DNA of 64,000 nucleotides, taken from the NCBI GenBank assembly GCA_002372275.1, contig DFFP01000013.1, positions 16,775 to 80,774 on the forward strand. The letters run 5' to 3'. A model generated the notes under the pieces. It searched no databases, had not been told where the DNA came from, and was given only the letters and a program-made list of their open reading frames with translations. Positions 16,353 through 25,564 of the stretch are shown in pieces. The stretch is from Alphaproteobacteria bacterium UBA3773 (GTDB lineage Bacteria > Pseudomonadota > Alphaproteobacteria > RF32 > CAG-239). The position numbers and the translations under genes are program-made. Numbering within the stretch: the first letter of the stretch is position 1; each line of letters opens with the position of its first letter.

Positions 16353-18842
16353 TTATAATTTTGCAGCTATTGTTTCAAGTTCATAACATTCAATCTGGTC
16401 ACCTGTTTGAATGTCGTTATAGTTTTCAAAACTCATACCGCATTCATAGCTTTCTCTGACCTCTTTCACATCTTCTTTAAAGCGTTTGAGTTGTGCCATA
16501 TTTCCGTCATGAATCACCACATTATCACGAAGCAATCTGATTTTTGTGCCGCGTTTAACTAAACCTTCGGTAACCATACAACCGGCCACTTTACCGACGC
16601 CTGTGATGTTAAAGACATTACGAATTTCGGCATATCCCAAAATCTTTTCTTTAATTTCAGGCGAAAGCAAACCTTCCAAACCTTTCTTCACATCATCTAC
16701 CACATCATAAATAATGGAATAGTATTTGATATCAATATTGTCACGCTTGGCCATATCGCGTGCTTTTTGATTGGCACGAACATTAAAGCCGATAATAAAT
16801 GCATCTGAAGCTTTGGCAAGTGTCACATCCGATTCGGTAATCGGTCCGACGGCCGAATGCAGAATCTGAACCGAAACTTCATCATTTGAAAATTTCGTAA
16901 TAGCGCCCTCAATAGCTTCAATAGATCCTTGAACATCTGCTTTGATAATAACGGCTAAATGCTTGGATTCGCCTGATTTGATTTTCTCAAGCATTTGTTC
17001 CATCGCCGATTTGGCAGATTTTACGAGCTTTGTTTCGCGCTCTTTTCTTAGTCTGTATGAAGTCACTTCACGGGCCTGATTTTCATCTGTGGCCACAACA
17101 AACTTATCACCGGCATCCGGAGTACCTTGAAGTCCGATCACCTCAACCGGTGTCGCCGGTCCTGCTTCATGAACGCGCCGCCCGTGTTCATTAAACATGG
17201 CCCGCACGTGGCCCCATTCTTTGCCGGCAATAATAATATCTCCGACTTTTAATGTGCCGTTTTGAACTAAAACTGTTGCCACACTTCCTCGACCCTTTTC
17301 CATTTTTGCTTCAATAACCGAACCTTCACCTTTTCTGTTCGGGTTGGCTTTCAAATCTAAAATTTCTGCTTGAAGCAAAATGGCCTCAACAAGTTTGTCG
17401 ATATTAATGCGTTTTTTGGCTGAAACTTCAGCGCATAAGCTTTCGCCACCCATTTCTTCGACAGCGATTCCGTGTTGCAAAAGCTCTGTTTTAACCCGCA
17501 TCGGATCAGCCCCCGGTAAATCAATTTTATTGATGGCGACCACAATCGGAACTTCGGCTGCTTGCGCGTGGCGAATTGCCTCCACCGTTTGCGGCATAAT
17601 GCCGTCATTGGCAGCCACAACCAAAACCACAATATCCGTCACTTTGGCACCTCTGGCGCGCATTTCGGAAAATGCTTCGTGTCCGGGGGTATCAATAAAC
17701 GTAATTTTTTGTCCGCCTTCCACATCAATTTGATATGCACCGATATGTTGCGTAATACCACCGGCTTCTTTAGCCACAACATTTGTTTCACGCAGAGCAT
17801 CCAAAAGTGACGTTTTTCCGTGGTCAACGTGTCCCATCACTGTCACAACAGGTGCACGTGGCAACAAATCTTCTTGAACGTCTTTTGGTCCAGTTAATCC
17901 TTCTTCCACATCACTGTCGGCCACACGTTTGAATTTATGCCCCATTTCTTCAACCACAATTTGTGCCGTATCGGCATCAATCGGTTGGTTAATGGTTGCC
18001 ATCACACCAAGGCTCATCAGCTTTTTGATGACTTCGGCACTTTTTTCGGCCATACGAGAAGCAAGTTCCTGAACCGTAATCACTTCCGGAATAATCACCT
18101 CTTTGATGATTTTTTCAGCTGCCGGAACAGGAGCCTGAACAGGTTTAGGCTGTTTTTTCTTGAACCGCCTATGCGGCGCACCGAACCCGTAATCATCGTC
18201 TTCATCACCCTGCATATAAGAATTGATGTTGATTTTGTTATTACGGCGCGGAGATTCAAAACTGCGTCTTTGAATCTTTTTACGCTCTTGTTCAAACGTT
18301 TCTTCTTTGGTTAAAGGATGCGCACTTTGGGCAGATGATTTTTTATCTTTTTTATAGTCCGGTTCATCATCTTCATCATAATCATGAGATCTTTTATCTT
18401 TTTTATAACCTCTGTCCTCTTCTTGCGATGAAGATTTTGAAGAAGCCGAAGCAAGAGACTTTTCTTGTTTTTTAAGTTTTTCTTCTTCTTTTCTTGCCTC
18501 TTCCTCTTTTTTCTTGTTTTCTGCTTCAATTTGAGCGGCTAATTCTTCAGCTTCTTTTTTCTTGATCTCACTGATTTTTTTACGCTCTTCTTCTTTTGCT
18601 TCTTCAATCTGCTGACGCTTTGCTTCATGTTCTTTGGCAGAAGCAATCAATTTTAATTTTTGTGCTGTTTCTTCATCAATTTCTTTTTTAGGTTCCGACG
18701 AACCATTCATTGAAATCGAACGTTTTTTACGCACTTCTACTTGCACCAGCTTGCGCCCGCTATCTGTATTAACCTTAACCTGATTTTTTAGGGTTAAAGT
18801 CGGTTTCAAAGATAACGTTAATTTCGTTTTTTCTTCTGCCAT
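16353..18842 (-). CDS. infB: Translation initiation factor IF-2
   Basis: An 829-residue GTPase that places initiator tRNA on the ribosome. The N-terminal region up to about residue 200 is a highly charged Lys/Glu coiled coil. The IF2_N domain follows (ITVQELASRMAEKSAEVIKK), then the GTPase domain with GHVDHGKTSLLDAL, DTPGHEAF and NKIDLPGA, and the C-terminal domains. The frame can be read back to a TTG at 18860, but the ATG at 18842 (MAEEKTKLTLSLKPTLTLK) matches the usual alphaproteobacterial N-terminus and is preferred. Confidence 0.95.
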   Translation of the reverse strand: MAEEKTKLTLSLKPTLTLKNQVKVNTDSGRKLVQVEVRKKRSISMNGSSEPKKEIDEETAQKLKLIASAKEHEAKRQQIEEAKEEERKKISEIKKKEAEELAAQIEAENKKKEEEARKEEEKLKKQEKSLASASSKSSSQEEDRGYKKDKRSHDYDEDDEPDYKKDKKSSAQSAHPLTKEETFEQERKKIQRRSFESPRRNNKININSYMQGDEDDDYGFGAPHRRFKKKQPKPVQAPVPAAEKIIKEVIIPEVITVQELASRMAEKSAEVIKKLMSLGVMATINQPIDADTAQIVVEEMGHKFKRVADSDVEEGLTGPKDVQEDLLPRAPVVTVMGHVDHGKTSLLDALRETNVVAKEAGGITQHIGAYQIDVEGGQKITFIDTPGHEAFSEMRARGAKVTDIVVLVVAANDGIMPQTVEAIRHAQAAEVPIVVAINKIDLPGADPMRVKTELLQHGIAVEEMGGESLCAEVSAKKRINIDKLVEAILLQAEILDLKANPNRKGEGSVIEAKMEKGRGSVATVLVQNGTLKVGDIIIAGKEWGHVRAMFNEHGRRVHEAGPATPVEVIGLQGTPDAGDKFVVATDENQAREVTSYRLRKERETKLVKSAKSAMEQMLEKIKSGESKHLAVIIKADVQGSIEAIEGAITKFSNDEVSVQILHSAVGPITESDVTLAKASDAFIIGFNVRANQKARDMAKRDNIDIKYYSIIYDVVDDVKKGLEGLLSPEIKEKILGYAEIRNVFNITGVGKVAGCMVTEGLVKRGTKIRLLRDNVVIHDGNMAQLKRFKEDVKEVRESYECGMSFENYNDIQTGDQIECYELETIAAKL

Positions 18843-18861
18843 GCTCTTATTTTTCTCCAAA

Positions 18862-19431
18862 TCAATTTTCTAAAAAGGTTTGATATCTTTTGATGTGTTT
18901 ATAAACCGTATCTGCAATACCGCTTTTCAAAACAGCCGCATATACCGTATTTTCTGTTTGCAAAGCATTTGATATGTCATCACTGTCATATACTTCAAGC
19001 ACTTCCATATCCCCTTTGCAAGCCTCAATTTTTTGACGGCTGTCTTCTGCCGCATTGGTGGCCTCAATTAAAAAAGAAACTTTGCCTTGTTTTATCTCCG
19101 CTTTTACTTTTTCAAAACCGGTCACAAGTGCTCCGGCCTTTCGAGCTAAATTCATAGCCTCCAAACCTTTTTTATAGAGCAAATTTTCGACCATATTCGT
19201 TAAATCTTCGGGAATTTTCAAAAAAAGATGTATCGATTTAATAAACAAATTTTTTTTCAAAGCTTCTTGTAAATTCTTTTTGCCGTTTGAAACATACAGA
19301 CCCCGCCCGCCCAGTTTTTTATCAAAATCCGGGACCAAACGGCTGTCAGGTGTTTTAACAAAGCGAAGGAGCTCTGAAGTCTCCTTCACCTCGCCTTTTA
19401 AAACACATTTTCGTTCTGTTTGTTTATCCAC
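18862..19431 (-). CDS. RNA-binding protein: YlxR (DUF448) domain joined to an L7Ae-like domain
   Basis: 189 residues. The N-terminal YlxR domain (ERKCVLKGEVKETSELLRFV, then KLGGRGLYVS) is followed by an L7Ae/L30e-like domain (MNLARKAGALVTGFEKVKAE, VSFLIEATNAAEDSRQKI). In many bacteria these are separate genes between nusA and infB; a joined form is common in Alphaproteobacteria. A usual YlxR Cys near the end of the first motif is replaced. The role is presumed to lie in transcription or ribosome assembly and is not well defined. Confidence 0.88.
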   Translation of the reverse strand: MDKQTERKCVLKGEVKETSELLRFVKTPDSRLVPDFDKKLGGRGLYVSNGKKNLQEALKKNLFIKSIHLFLKIPEDLTNMVENLLYKKGLEAMNLARKAGALVTGFEKVKAEIKQGKVSFLIEATNAAEDSRQKIEACKGDMEVLEVYDSDDISNALQTENTVYAAVLKSGIADTVYKHIKRYQTFLEN

Positions 19432-19450
19432 GGCACAGACCTTTTACGCT

Positions 19451-20986
19451 TTACTGTTCATCCTCTTCGTGATCATCTGTAAACCAGTGGGCACGTGCAT
19501 CCATAATCACCTTGTTGGCATCAACAAGCGAGATAACGTTTTCGCCCAAAATTTCCACAAGTTCATCACCAGCAAGATCTGCCAAATCATCAATCGTTTT
19601 CACACCGGATTCTGCTAATTTTAGGAGCATATCCTGATCGAGCCCGGAAATTGTTTTCAAACTCTCATCAAGACCTAAATCTTTACTCTTTTTTGCAAAT
19701 TCGGCATTGCGTTTTTCAACAAATTCTTTTGCTCTGGATTGAAGTTCTTTGGCAATATCCTCATCAAAGCCTTCGATTTCTGCAAGTTCTTTCAAATCAA
19801 CAAACGCAATTTCATCAACGGTTGTGAAACCTTCGGCAATCAGAAGGTGACCAATCATATCATCAACGTCCAAAGCTTCCATAAAGCGGTTCAAACGGAC
19901 TTTATTTTCATTCATGCGACGTTCTTGTTCTTCTGCTTCGGTTAAAACATCAATGTTCGCACCCAAAAGTTGTGAAGCTAACTTCACATTTTGACCACGT
20001 CTGCCGATGGCAATCGAAAATTGTTCTTCCGGAACAACAGCTTCCATACGGCCGTTTTCTTCATCTAAAACAACCTTCGTTACTTCAGCAGGTGCGAGTG
20101 CTGCAACCAAGTATTGTGCTCTGTCTTCGGAATAAGGCACAATATCAATTTTTTCGCCTTGCAGTTCGGTCACAACGGCTTGAACACGAATACCGCGCAA
20201 GCCAACGCATGCACCAACCGGATCAACCGTCACATCGTTTGTCTTAACGGCAATTTTAGCTTTTGAACCGGGGTCACGTGCCACACCCATAATTTCAACA
20301 ATACCGTCATAAATTTCAGGAACTTCGGATGTAAAGAGTTTTGCCATAAATTCAGGACACGTTCTTGATAAAAAGATTTGCGGACCGCGTGTTTCGCGTC
20401 TGACATCTAAAACATAAGCACGAATTCTGTCGCCGGCTTTGAATTTTTCTCTCGGGATTACTTCATCATGGCGTAAAACAGCTTCGGTTTTACCAATATC
20501 TACAATCACATTACCAAAATCAGCACGTTTGACGGTTCCGTTGACGATTGTGCCGATTTTTTCTTTATATTCTTCATACTGACGATTACGTTCCGATTCG
20601 CGAACTTTTTGAACAATAACTTGCTTCGCTGTTTGTGCTGCAATTCGGCCGAAATCAATCGGAGGCAACGTATCAATTAAAAAGTCTCCGACTTTAACAT
20701 CTTTTTGAATTTTTTTCGCATCTTTCAAATGAAGCTGTGCTGCCTCATTTTCGATTTCGGCGCCATCTTCAACAACTTCGCGATAACGTGAAAGTGTAAT
20801 CGCGCCCGTTTTGCGGTCAATTGAAGCTCTGATATCGTGTTCTGCGCCATAGCGTGAACGTCCTGCTTTTTGAATAGCAATTTCCATTGCAACAAAAACA
20901 TCTTCTTTATCAATGTTTTTTTCTCTCGAAACGGCATCGGCGACAAGGACGATTTCCGGTCTGGGCATATTTTCAGTATTTTCCAT
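19451..20986 (-). CDS. nusA: Transcription termination/antitermination protein NusA
   Basis: 511 residues. The RNA polymerase-binding N-terminal domain is followed by S1 (IGTIVNGTVKRADFGNVIVD), KH1 and KH2 (VGLRGIRVQAVVTELQGEKI; FSIAIGRRGQNVKLASQLLG) and two acidic C-terminal helix-hairpin-helix repeats typical of proteobacterial NusA. NusA controls pausing, hairpin-dependent termination and antitermination with NusB (encoded at 187-672). AGAGG precedes the ATG. It is 21 bases after rimP. Confidence 0.96.
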   Translation of the reverse strand: MENTENMPRPEIVLVADAVSREKNIDKEDVFVAMEIAIQKAGRSRYGAEHDIRASIDRKTGAITLSRYREVVEDGAEIENEAAQLHLKDAKKIQKDVKVGDFLIDTLPPIDFGRIAAQTAKQVIVQKVRESERNRQYEEYKEKIGTIVNGTVKRADFGNVIVDIGKTEAVLRHDEVIPREKFKAGDRIRAYVLDVRRETRGPQIFLSRTCPEFMAKLFTSEVPEIYDGIVEIMGVARDPGSKAKIAVKTNDVTVDPVGACVGLRGIRVQAVVTELQGEKIDIVPYSEDRAQYLVAALAPAEVTKVVLDEENGRMEAVVPEEQFSIAIGRRGQNVKLASQLLGANIDVLTEAEEQERRMNENKVRLNRFMEALDVDDMIGHLLIAEGFTTVDEIAFVDLKELAEIEGFDEDIAKELQSRAKEFVEKRNAEFAKKSKDLGLDESLKTISGLDQDMLLKLAESGVKTIDDLADLAGDELVEILGENVISLVDANKVIMDARAHWFTDDHEEDEQ

Positions 20987-21007
20987 AAGTTACCTCTGTG
21001 TTTATTG

Positions 21008-21502
21008 TTAAAATGAGTTTTCGGTTTGATATTGTTCTAAAAGTTCATCTGTTAAAACGATTTTTGCTTTTAAAATATTATCAAACGGCGTGATATATTC
21101 TTTTTCATCCATTAAAACATGGACATTATGTTGCGGATCAATGGCTAACAATTTACCTTTAATGCGCTTACGTTCATCAACAGCTTCTTTTGTTTCAAGT
21201 TTCACTTCATTTCCTTGAAAACGAGCAAAGTGCTCAGGCTTTGTTAAGGGTCTGTCAATGCCGGGAGAACTGACTTCAAGCGTATATCGTTCTGAAATCG
21301 GATCTTTTTCATCTAAAATTTTAGAAAGTGCACGACTGACAACAGCACAATCATCCACATTTATTTCTCTTGAGCCGTCTTTTAAGTCAATCATAACCTG
21401 AAGTGTTTTGCGCACATTTCCCGTTAAAAGAACGCGAACGGTTTCATACCCCATAGAATCGAGTATCGGCTCAATGATTGACGTTAAATCGTTTTGCGAC
21501 AT
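21008..21502 (-). CDS. rimP: Ribosome maturation factor RimP
   Basis: A 164-residue 30S maturation factor. It has EPILDSMGYETVRVLLTG, VDDCAVVSRALSKILDEKD, and YTLEVSSPGIDRPLTKPEHF followed by ARFQGNEVK, the family signature. It is the first gene of the rimP-nusA-ylxR-infB-rbfA operon. Its ribosome-binding site (AAGGA) comes directly after the T-run of a hairpin terminator, an arrangement that suggests control by attenuation. Confidence 0.94.
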   Translation of the reverse strand: MSQNDLTSIIEPILDSMGYETVRVLLTGNVRKTLQVMIDLKDGSREINVDDCAVVSRALSKILDEKDPISERYTLEVSSPGIDRPLTKPEHFARFQGNEVKLETKEAVDERKRIKGKLLAIDPQHNVHVLMDEKEYITPFDNILKAKIVLTDELLEQYQTENSF

Positions 21503-21524
21503 ACTTTGTTATCCTTAAAAAAAT

Positions 21525-21568
21525 CAGCGGAGCTTTAACTTAAGCTCCACTGAAATAATATTTTTTAT
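21525..21568 (-). terminator. Hairpin terminator in the rimP leader (possible attenuator)
   Basis: On the minus strand, CAGTGGAGCTT pairs with AAGCTCCGCTG around a short TAA-rich loop and is followed by ATTTTTTT. The T-run ends about 20 bases before the rimP ATG and immediately abuts its AAGGA. It lies downstream of the predicted rimP promoter, so it could be an attenuator as well as the terminator of gpsA. Confidence 0.75.
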
Positions 21569-21589
21569 CGTTGTCAAGAGGTATAGCTT

Positions 21590-21608
21590 AAAAAAAAGCA
21601 TATTGCAA
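21590..21608 (-). promoter_or_regulatory. Predicted promoter of the rimP-nusA-infB operon
   Basis: On the minus strand, TTGCAA (21608-21603) and TATACC (21595-21590) were matched by eye. The interval is shorter than 17 bases if counted strictly from these coordinates, and a run of T lies between the boxes. TTGACA also occurs nearby at 21587-21582. The exact boxes are therefore uncertain, but a start point upstream of the hairpin at 21525-21568 is likely. Confidence 0.3.
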
Positions 21609-21651
21609 GGTATTTTTTGATATTTTTTCAAAAAAATATATCCCGACACAA

Positions 21652-22617
21652 TTAAAACTCTCTTTTAATCTCTCGCTCAAACATACTTTTGATGGTTGTT
21701 TGAATATCTTGACCCTCGTACACAACCTGATAAAGCGCCTGGCAAATAGGCATATCTATATTTTCTTTATCGGCAATTGCTTTCACGGCTTTAAGTGTTG
21801 CCGGTCCTTCAGCTGTTTTAGATGATTGTTCGCCTTTAGCTAAGCGCTCGCCATACAAACGATTATGACTGTTTTGTGAAAACAGCGTTGCTTCATAATC
21901 ACCCAAGTGTGCCAAGCCGTACGCTGACATCGGGTTGCCGCCAAAGTGTTTAATCAATCTTCCGACCTCAACAGGAGCCCTTGCCATCAATGCGCCTTTT
22001 AATCCATACCAGCCAAGTCCGTCTAAAATACCGGCTGCAATGCCAATCACATTTTTGAGCGCAGCCCCGATTTCATTTCCAATCACATCATTACCGTAAT
22101 AAAAACGAATAAGTTCACTTTGCATGAGGTTAATCCAATGTTTCTTTTCATTTTCTTCACGGCTGTCAATCACAGCACAGGACGGAACACCTTTCATATA
22201 ATCCTGCACGTGTCCGGGGCCACCGAGGCAGGCAAAATGAACATCATCTTGGACAATTTCCTGGGCCATAATATCAACCGGAATTTGAGCACTCGGCTCT
22301 TCCAACCCTTTAATAGCAATTAAAAAATGGTGCCCTCTTAAATCATAGGTATTCAGCTGTTTAGCCAGCTCTCTCAAATGTTGGCAACCGATTGAAATAA
22401 TCACACTGTCATTTTTTAAAATTTCATTCAAATCAGGGGTTAAAAACATATTATCACGCAAACTCAAATAAGAATTTTTGCGCGTTTCTTTGAGTTCCAA
22501 AAAATTCGGTGAAGTCGGAATATCATACAAAATGACTTTATCAACGACATATTTTGAAGCATACCAACCCAAAAATGTTCCCCATCTGCCGCATCCGATA
22601 ACAGAAAGTTGTTTCAT
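21652..22617 (-). CDS. gpsA: Glycerol-3-phosphate dehydrogenase [NAD(P)+], GpsA-type
   Basis: A 321-residue enzyme making sn-glycerol 3-phosphate from dihydroxyacetone phosphate for phospholipids. The N-terminal dinucleotide fold is divergent (VIGCGRWGTFLGWYAS in place of the usual GxGxxG). Substrate-site segments are clear: AIKGLEE, CLGGPGHVQDYMKG, IGAALKNVIGIAAGILDGLG and AEGPATLKAVKAIADKENID. An AAGGAG ribosome-binding site precedes the ATG. It is transcribed toward rimP. Confidence 0.88.
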   Translation of the reverse strand: MKQLSVIGCGRWGTFLGWYASKYVVDKVILYDIPTSPNFLELKETRKNSYLSLRDNMFLTPDLNEILKNDSVIISIGCQHLRELAKQLNTYDLRGHHFLIAIKGLEEPSAQIPVDIMAQEIVQDDVHFACLGGPGHVQDYMKGVPSCAVIDSREENEKKHWINLMQSELIRFYYGNDVIGNEIGAALKNVIGIAAGILDGLGWYGLKGALMARAPVEVGRLIKHFGGNPMSAYGLAHLGDYEATLFSQNSHNRLYGERLAKGEQSSKTAEGPATLKAVKAIADKENIDMPICQALYQVVYEGQDIQTTIKSMFEREIKREF

Positions 22618-22712
22618 AACAAACTCCTTTTAAAAATTGAAATAGATGGGTTCAGGTTAAATCGTAAAACAGAACATTGCAAATATATAATGACAACAGT
22701 TCACAGATAAGT

Positions 22713-23090
22713 TTAAGCCTCTTCATCTGACATATTCATTTTTTTATGACGATGATAACCTAAAAGAACACGAATATAATCAAATTTTTTAAAAGCCTCA
22801 TAGGCGACTTCTTCTTTTTCAACATCAAACGTATAAAAAACCTGATTTGCAATCGATTCAATTGCCTGATCTATATCAGAAAAAGCTTTTTTGTAATCGT
22901 CATTATAAGAAAATGATTTAAACAGGCGAGATTTTTGTTCATGGTATGCAGCGATAATCTTTGCGGCTTCATCCGTCGCGTTCTGATAGCCTTTTTCTTC
23001 CAAATCGTGCACAATTTGTGTCGTTGTCTTATAAAAGCACTTATGTGCCAATATATTACGCTGTGAAAGATTATTACTGTTGATAATCAT
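22713..23090 (-). CDS. Hypothetical protein, 125 residues
   Basis: A mostly helical soluble protein that I do not recognise. Features are a Tyr- and Lys-rich middle (FSYNDDYKKAFSDIDQAIES) and a basic patch near the end (LLGYHRHKKMNMSDEEA). An AAGGTG-like ribosome-binding site precedes the ATG. It lies between the STAS gene and gpsA on the same strand, with gaps of about 95-120 bases on both sides, so it may be transcribed alone. Confidence 0.65.
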   Translation of the reverse strand: MIINSNNLSQRNILAHKCFYKTTTQIVHDLEEKGYQNATDEAAKIIAAYHEQKSRLFKSFSYNDDYKKAFSDIDQAIESIANQVFYTFDVEKEEVAYEAFKKFDYIRVLLGYHRHKKMNMSDEEA

Positions 23091-23210
23091 AGAACTGCAC
23101 CTTACTTCTTCTCAAGGCGTTATTGTATATTTTGTTTTTTTAAAACGCAAGTACAAAAAACGCCCGGCAGATTTTGTATAAAGAAAAAACAAGAAAATTG
23201 ACAATCAAAA

Positions 23211-23516
23211 TTATTCTAAGGTAATAATTTTTGAAAAACCGACGACATCAAAAATTTGTTTAATCGAATCGTTTGCGTTGATGATTTTCATTTTGTTGTT
23301 ATAGGAAGATACAATTTTTTGAATCTGTAAGAAAACGCGAAGTCCAACCGAAAAAATATAGTCTACATCTTTAAAATCAAAGACAAGTTCTTTTACATGT
23401 TCTAAATCGACATTTTTTGTTAAATCATCCATCAGTTCCGGAGATGTATTCGGATCGAGAGACCCGTCTAATATAACCGTTAAGCGATCACCATCTTGTA
23501 CTTTTTTGATTTCCAT
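23211..23516 (-). CDS. STAS-domain protein (anti-sigma factor antagonist type)
   Basis: A 101-residue single STAS domain with LDGSLDPNTSPELMDDL, LVFDFKDVDYIFSVGLRVFL and DVVGFSKIITLE. The Ser in FSVGLR matches the phosphorylated Ser of SpoIIAA-like antagonists. Such proteins usually switch partners with a kinase or anti-sigma factor, but none is encoded nearby. It has a good AAGGA ribosome-binding site and follows clpX after about 80 bases. Confidence 0.88.
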   Translation of the reverse strand: MEIKKVQDGDRLTVILDGSLDPNTSPELMDDLTKNVDLEHVKELVFDFKDVDYIFSVGLRVFLQIQKIVSSYNNKMKIINANDSIKQIFDVVGFSKIITLE

Positions 23517-23594
23517 TGTTTTTTCCTTCTTGGTACTTTAAGTTACGACCTGTAAAATATTTTTATTTTATTTTGACGCTTTCTTTCAAAAATT

Positions 23595-24848
23595 TCAAGC
23601 AGTTTTTTTATGTTTTTTCTTGATAATTTTCGGTTGACCCGTTCCGTTGACAACTTTTTCATCAACCACCACTTCCTCAACATCTTTTTCATCAGGAACA
23701 GAATACATCAAATCAAGCAAAATACCTTCCATAATCGCACGCAAACCTCTGGCTCCGGTTTGGCGCGCTATAGCCAAACGTGCAATTTCTTTTAATGCCT
23801 CATCTGTCAAGGTAAGCTTCACATCATCCATTTTAAATAGCGATGTATATTGCTTTAAAAGCGCATTTTTGGGCTCTGTCATCACACTGATTAAGGCTTT
23901 TTCATCTAAGTCATTTAATGTGGCAATTACTGGAAGCCGTCCGATAATTTCAGGAATTAAGCCGAATTTTAACAAGTCTTCAGATTGAACATTTTTAATT
24001 GTCTGACCAATACCGGCGCTTTCTTTAGCGTTTATTTTAGCACCGAAGCCAATCGAATTACCTTCTTTACGGCGTTCAATAATTTTTTCAAGTCCGGCAA
24101 AAGCACCACCGCAGATAAATAAAATATTTTTCGTATTCACATGCAAAAATTCTTGCTGAGGATGCTTACGACCACCTTGCGGCGGAACATTGGCTATGGT
24201 TCCTTCGATAATTTTCAAAAGTGCCTGCTGAACCCCTTCACCCGACACATCACGTGTAATCGACGGACCATCTGTTTTGCGTGTAATTTTATCGATTTCA
24301 TCAATATAAACAATGCCGCGTTCTGCTTTTTGAATATCATAATCTGCCGCTTGAACAAGTTTTAAAATGATATTTTCGACGTCTTCGCCGACATAACCTG
24401 CTTCGGTTAAGGTTGTTGCATCCGAAATAGCAAACGGAACATCCAAAATTTTAGCAAGTGTTTCGGCAAGCAGTGTTTTACCCGAACCGGTCGGTCCGAT
24501 AAGAATAACATTTGATTTTGCTATTTCAACATCTTGTTGTTCATTTTGAGAATTCAGTCGTTTATAGTGATTATACACGGCAACGGAAAGAATTTTTTTA
24601 GCATCATCCTGCCCGATCACATATTGATCCAAAAAAGATTTAATTTTAGAAGGCGAAGGCAACTCCCCTTCAAAAGGAGGAATATTTTGTTTATTTTCTT
24701 TTAGTTCATCAGCGACAATGTTAATACATACATCAATACATTCATCGCAAATATAAACACCCCTGCCCGCAACCAGCTTTTTGACTTCATTCTGGCTTTT
24801 ACCGCAAAAAGAACAATGCAATGTCGGTTCGTTTTCTTTACTGCTCAT
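23595..24848 (-). CDS. clpX: ATP-dependent Clp protease ATP-binding subunit ClpX
   Basis: A 417-residue AAA+ unfoldase that feeds substrates to ClpP. The N-terminal zinc finger (CSFCGKSQ...CDECIDVC) is followed by Walker A GPTGSGKT, Walker B IVYIDEIDKI, pore-loop GYVGED, sensor segments and ARQTGARGLRAI. It starts 10 bases after clpP, the classical clpP-clpX operon. Confidence 0.97.
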   Translation of the reverse strand: MSSKENEPTLHCSFCGKSQNEVKKLVAGRGVYICDECIDVCINIVADELKENKQNIPPFEGELPSPSKIKSFLDQYVIGQDDAKKILSVAVYNHYKRLNSQNEQQDVEIAKSNVILIGPTGSGKTLLAETLAKILDVPFAISDATTLTEAGYVGEDVENIILKLVQAADYDIQKAERGIVYIDEIDKITRKTDGPSITRDVSGEGVQQALLKIIEGTIANVPPQGGRKHPQQEFLHVNTKNILFICGGAFAGLEKIIERRKEGNSIGFGAKINAKESAGIGQTIKNVQSEDLLKFGLIPEIIGRLPVIATLNDLDEKALISVMTEPKNALLKQYTSLFKMDDVKLTLTDEALKEIARLAIARQTGARGLRAIMEGILLDLMYSVPDEKDVEEVVVDEKVVNGTGQPKIIKKKHKKTA

Positions 24849-24857
24849 AAAACACCC

Positions 24858-25481
24858 CTATTTTAATTCTTTTCTGTTTGTTATAATCTCATCAATAAGG
24901 CCGAATTTTTTAGCCTCTAAAGGCGTCATAAAATTATCTCGATCCATCGCTTTTTCAATAACCTTAATTGATTGTCCCGTATTGGCGGCATATATTTCGT
25001 TTAAGCGTTTGCGCATATCCAAAATCAGTTTTGCCTGAATTTCGATATCTGCCGCCTGCCCTTTGGCTCCGCCTGAAGGCTGATGAATCATAATTTGTGA
25101 ATTCGGAAGCGAAAAACGTTTTCCTTTAGCACCGCCGGCAAGCAAAAACGAGCCCATCGAACAAGCCTGGCCGATACACAGTGTCGAAACCTCAGGCGAG
25201 ATATACTGCATTGTATCATACATAGCCATTCCGGATGTAATCACTCCTCCGGGAGAATTGATATAAAGAAAGATATCTTTTTTCGGGTCTTCCGATTCTA
25301 AGAACAAAAGTTGGGCACAAACCAGCGATGATACTTCATCGTTGACTTCGCCGGTTAAAAAGATAATGCGCTCTTTTAAGAGCCTTGAAAAAATATCAAA
25401 TGAACGCTCACCTTTAGCTGTTTGTTCAATCACCATCGGCACGAGCGTATTGTCATAAATTTCTAATGCGCTTTTTTCCAT
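24858..25481 (-). CDS. clpP: ATP-dependent Clp protease proteolytic subunit ClpP
   Basis: A serine peptidase that forms the ClpP barrel. The catalytic Ser is in IGQACSMGSFLLAGG, the His in SQIMIHQPSGGAKGQA and the Asp in the MDRDNFMTPLEAKKFGLIDE region. The frame allows an ATG at 25487, but GGAGA touches that codon. The ATG at 25481 (MEKSALEIYDNTLVPMV) is about six bases from the same site and is preferred. Confidence 0.96.
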   Translation of the reverse strand: MEKSALEIYDNTLVPMVIEQTAKGERSFDIFSRLLKERIIFLTGEVNDEVSSLVCAQLLFLESEDPKKDIFLYINSPGGVITSGMAMYDTMQYISPEVSTLCIGQACSMGSFLLAGGAKGKRFSLPNSQIMIHQPSGGAKGQAADIEIQAKLILDMRKRLNEIYAANTGQSIKVIEKAMDRDNFMTPLEAKKFGLIDEIITNRKELK

Positions 25482-25564
25482 AACCATTCTCCGTAATTTT
25501 TTTTATTTTTAGCACATATTTAATCAACAAATCGTAAATAAAAACAGGTAAATTTAAGATCTGT

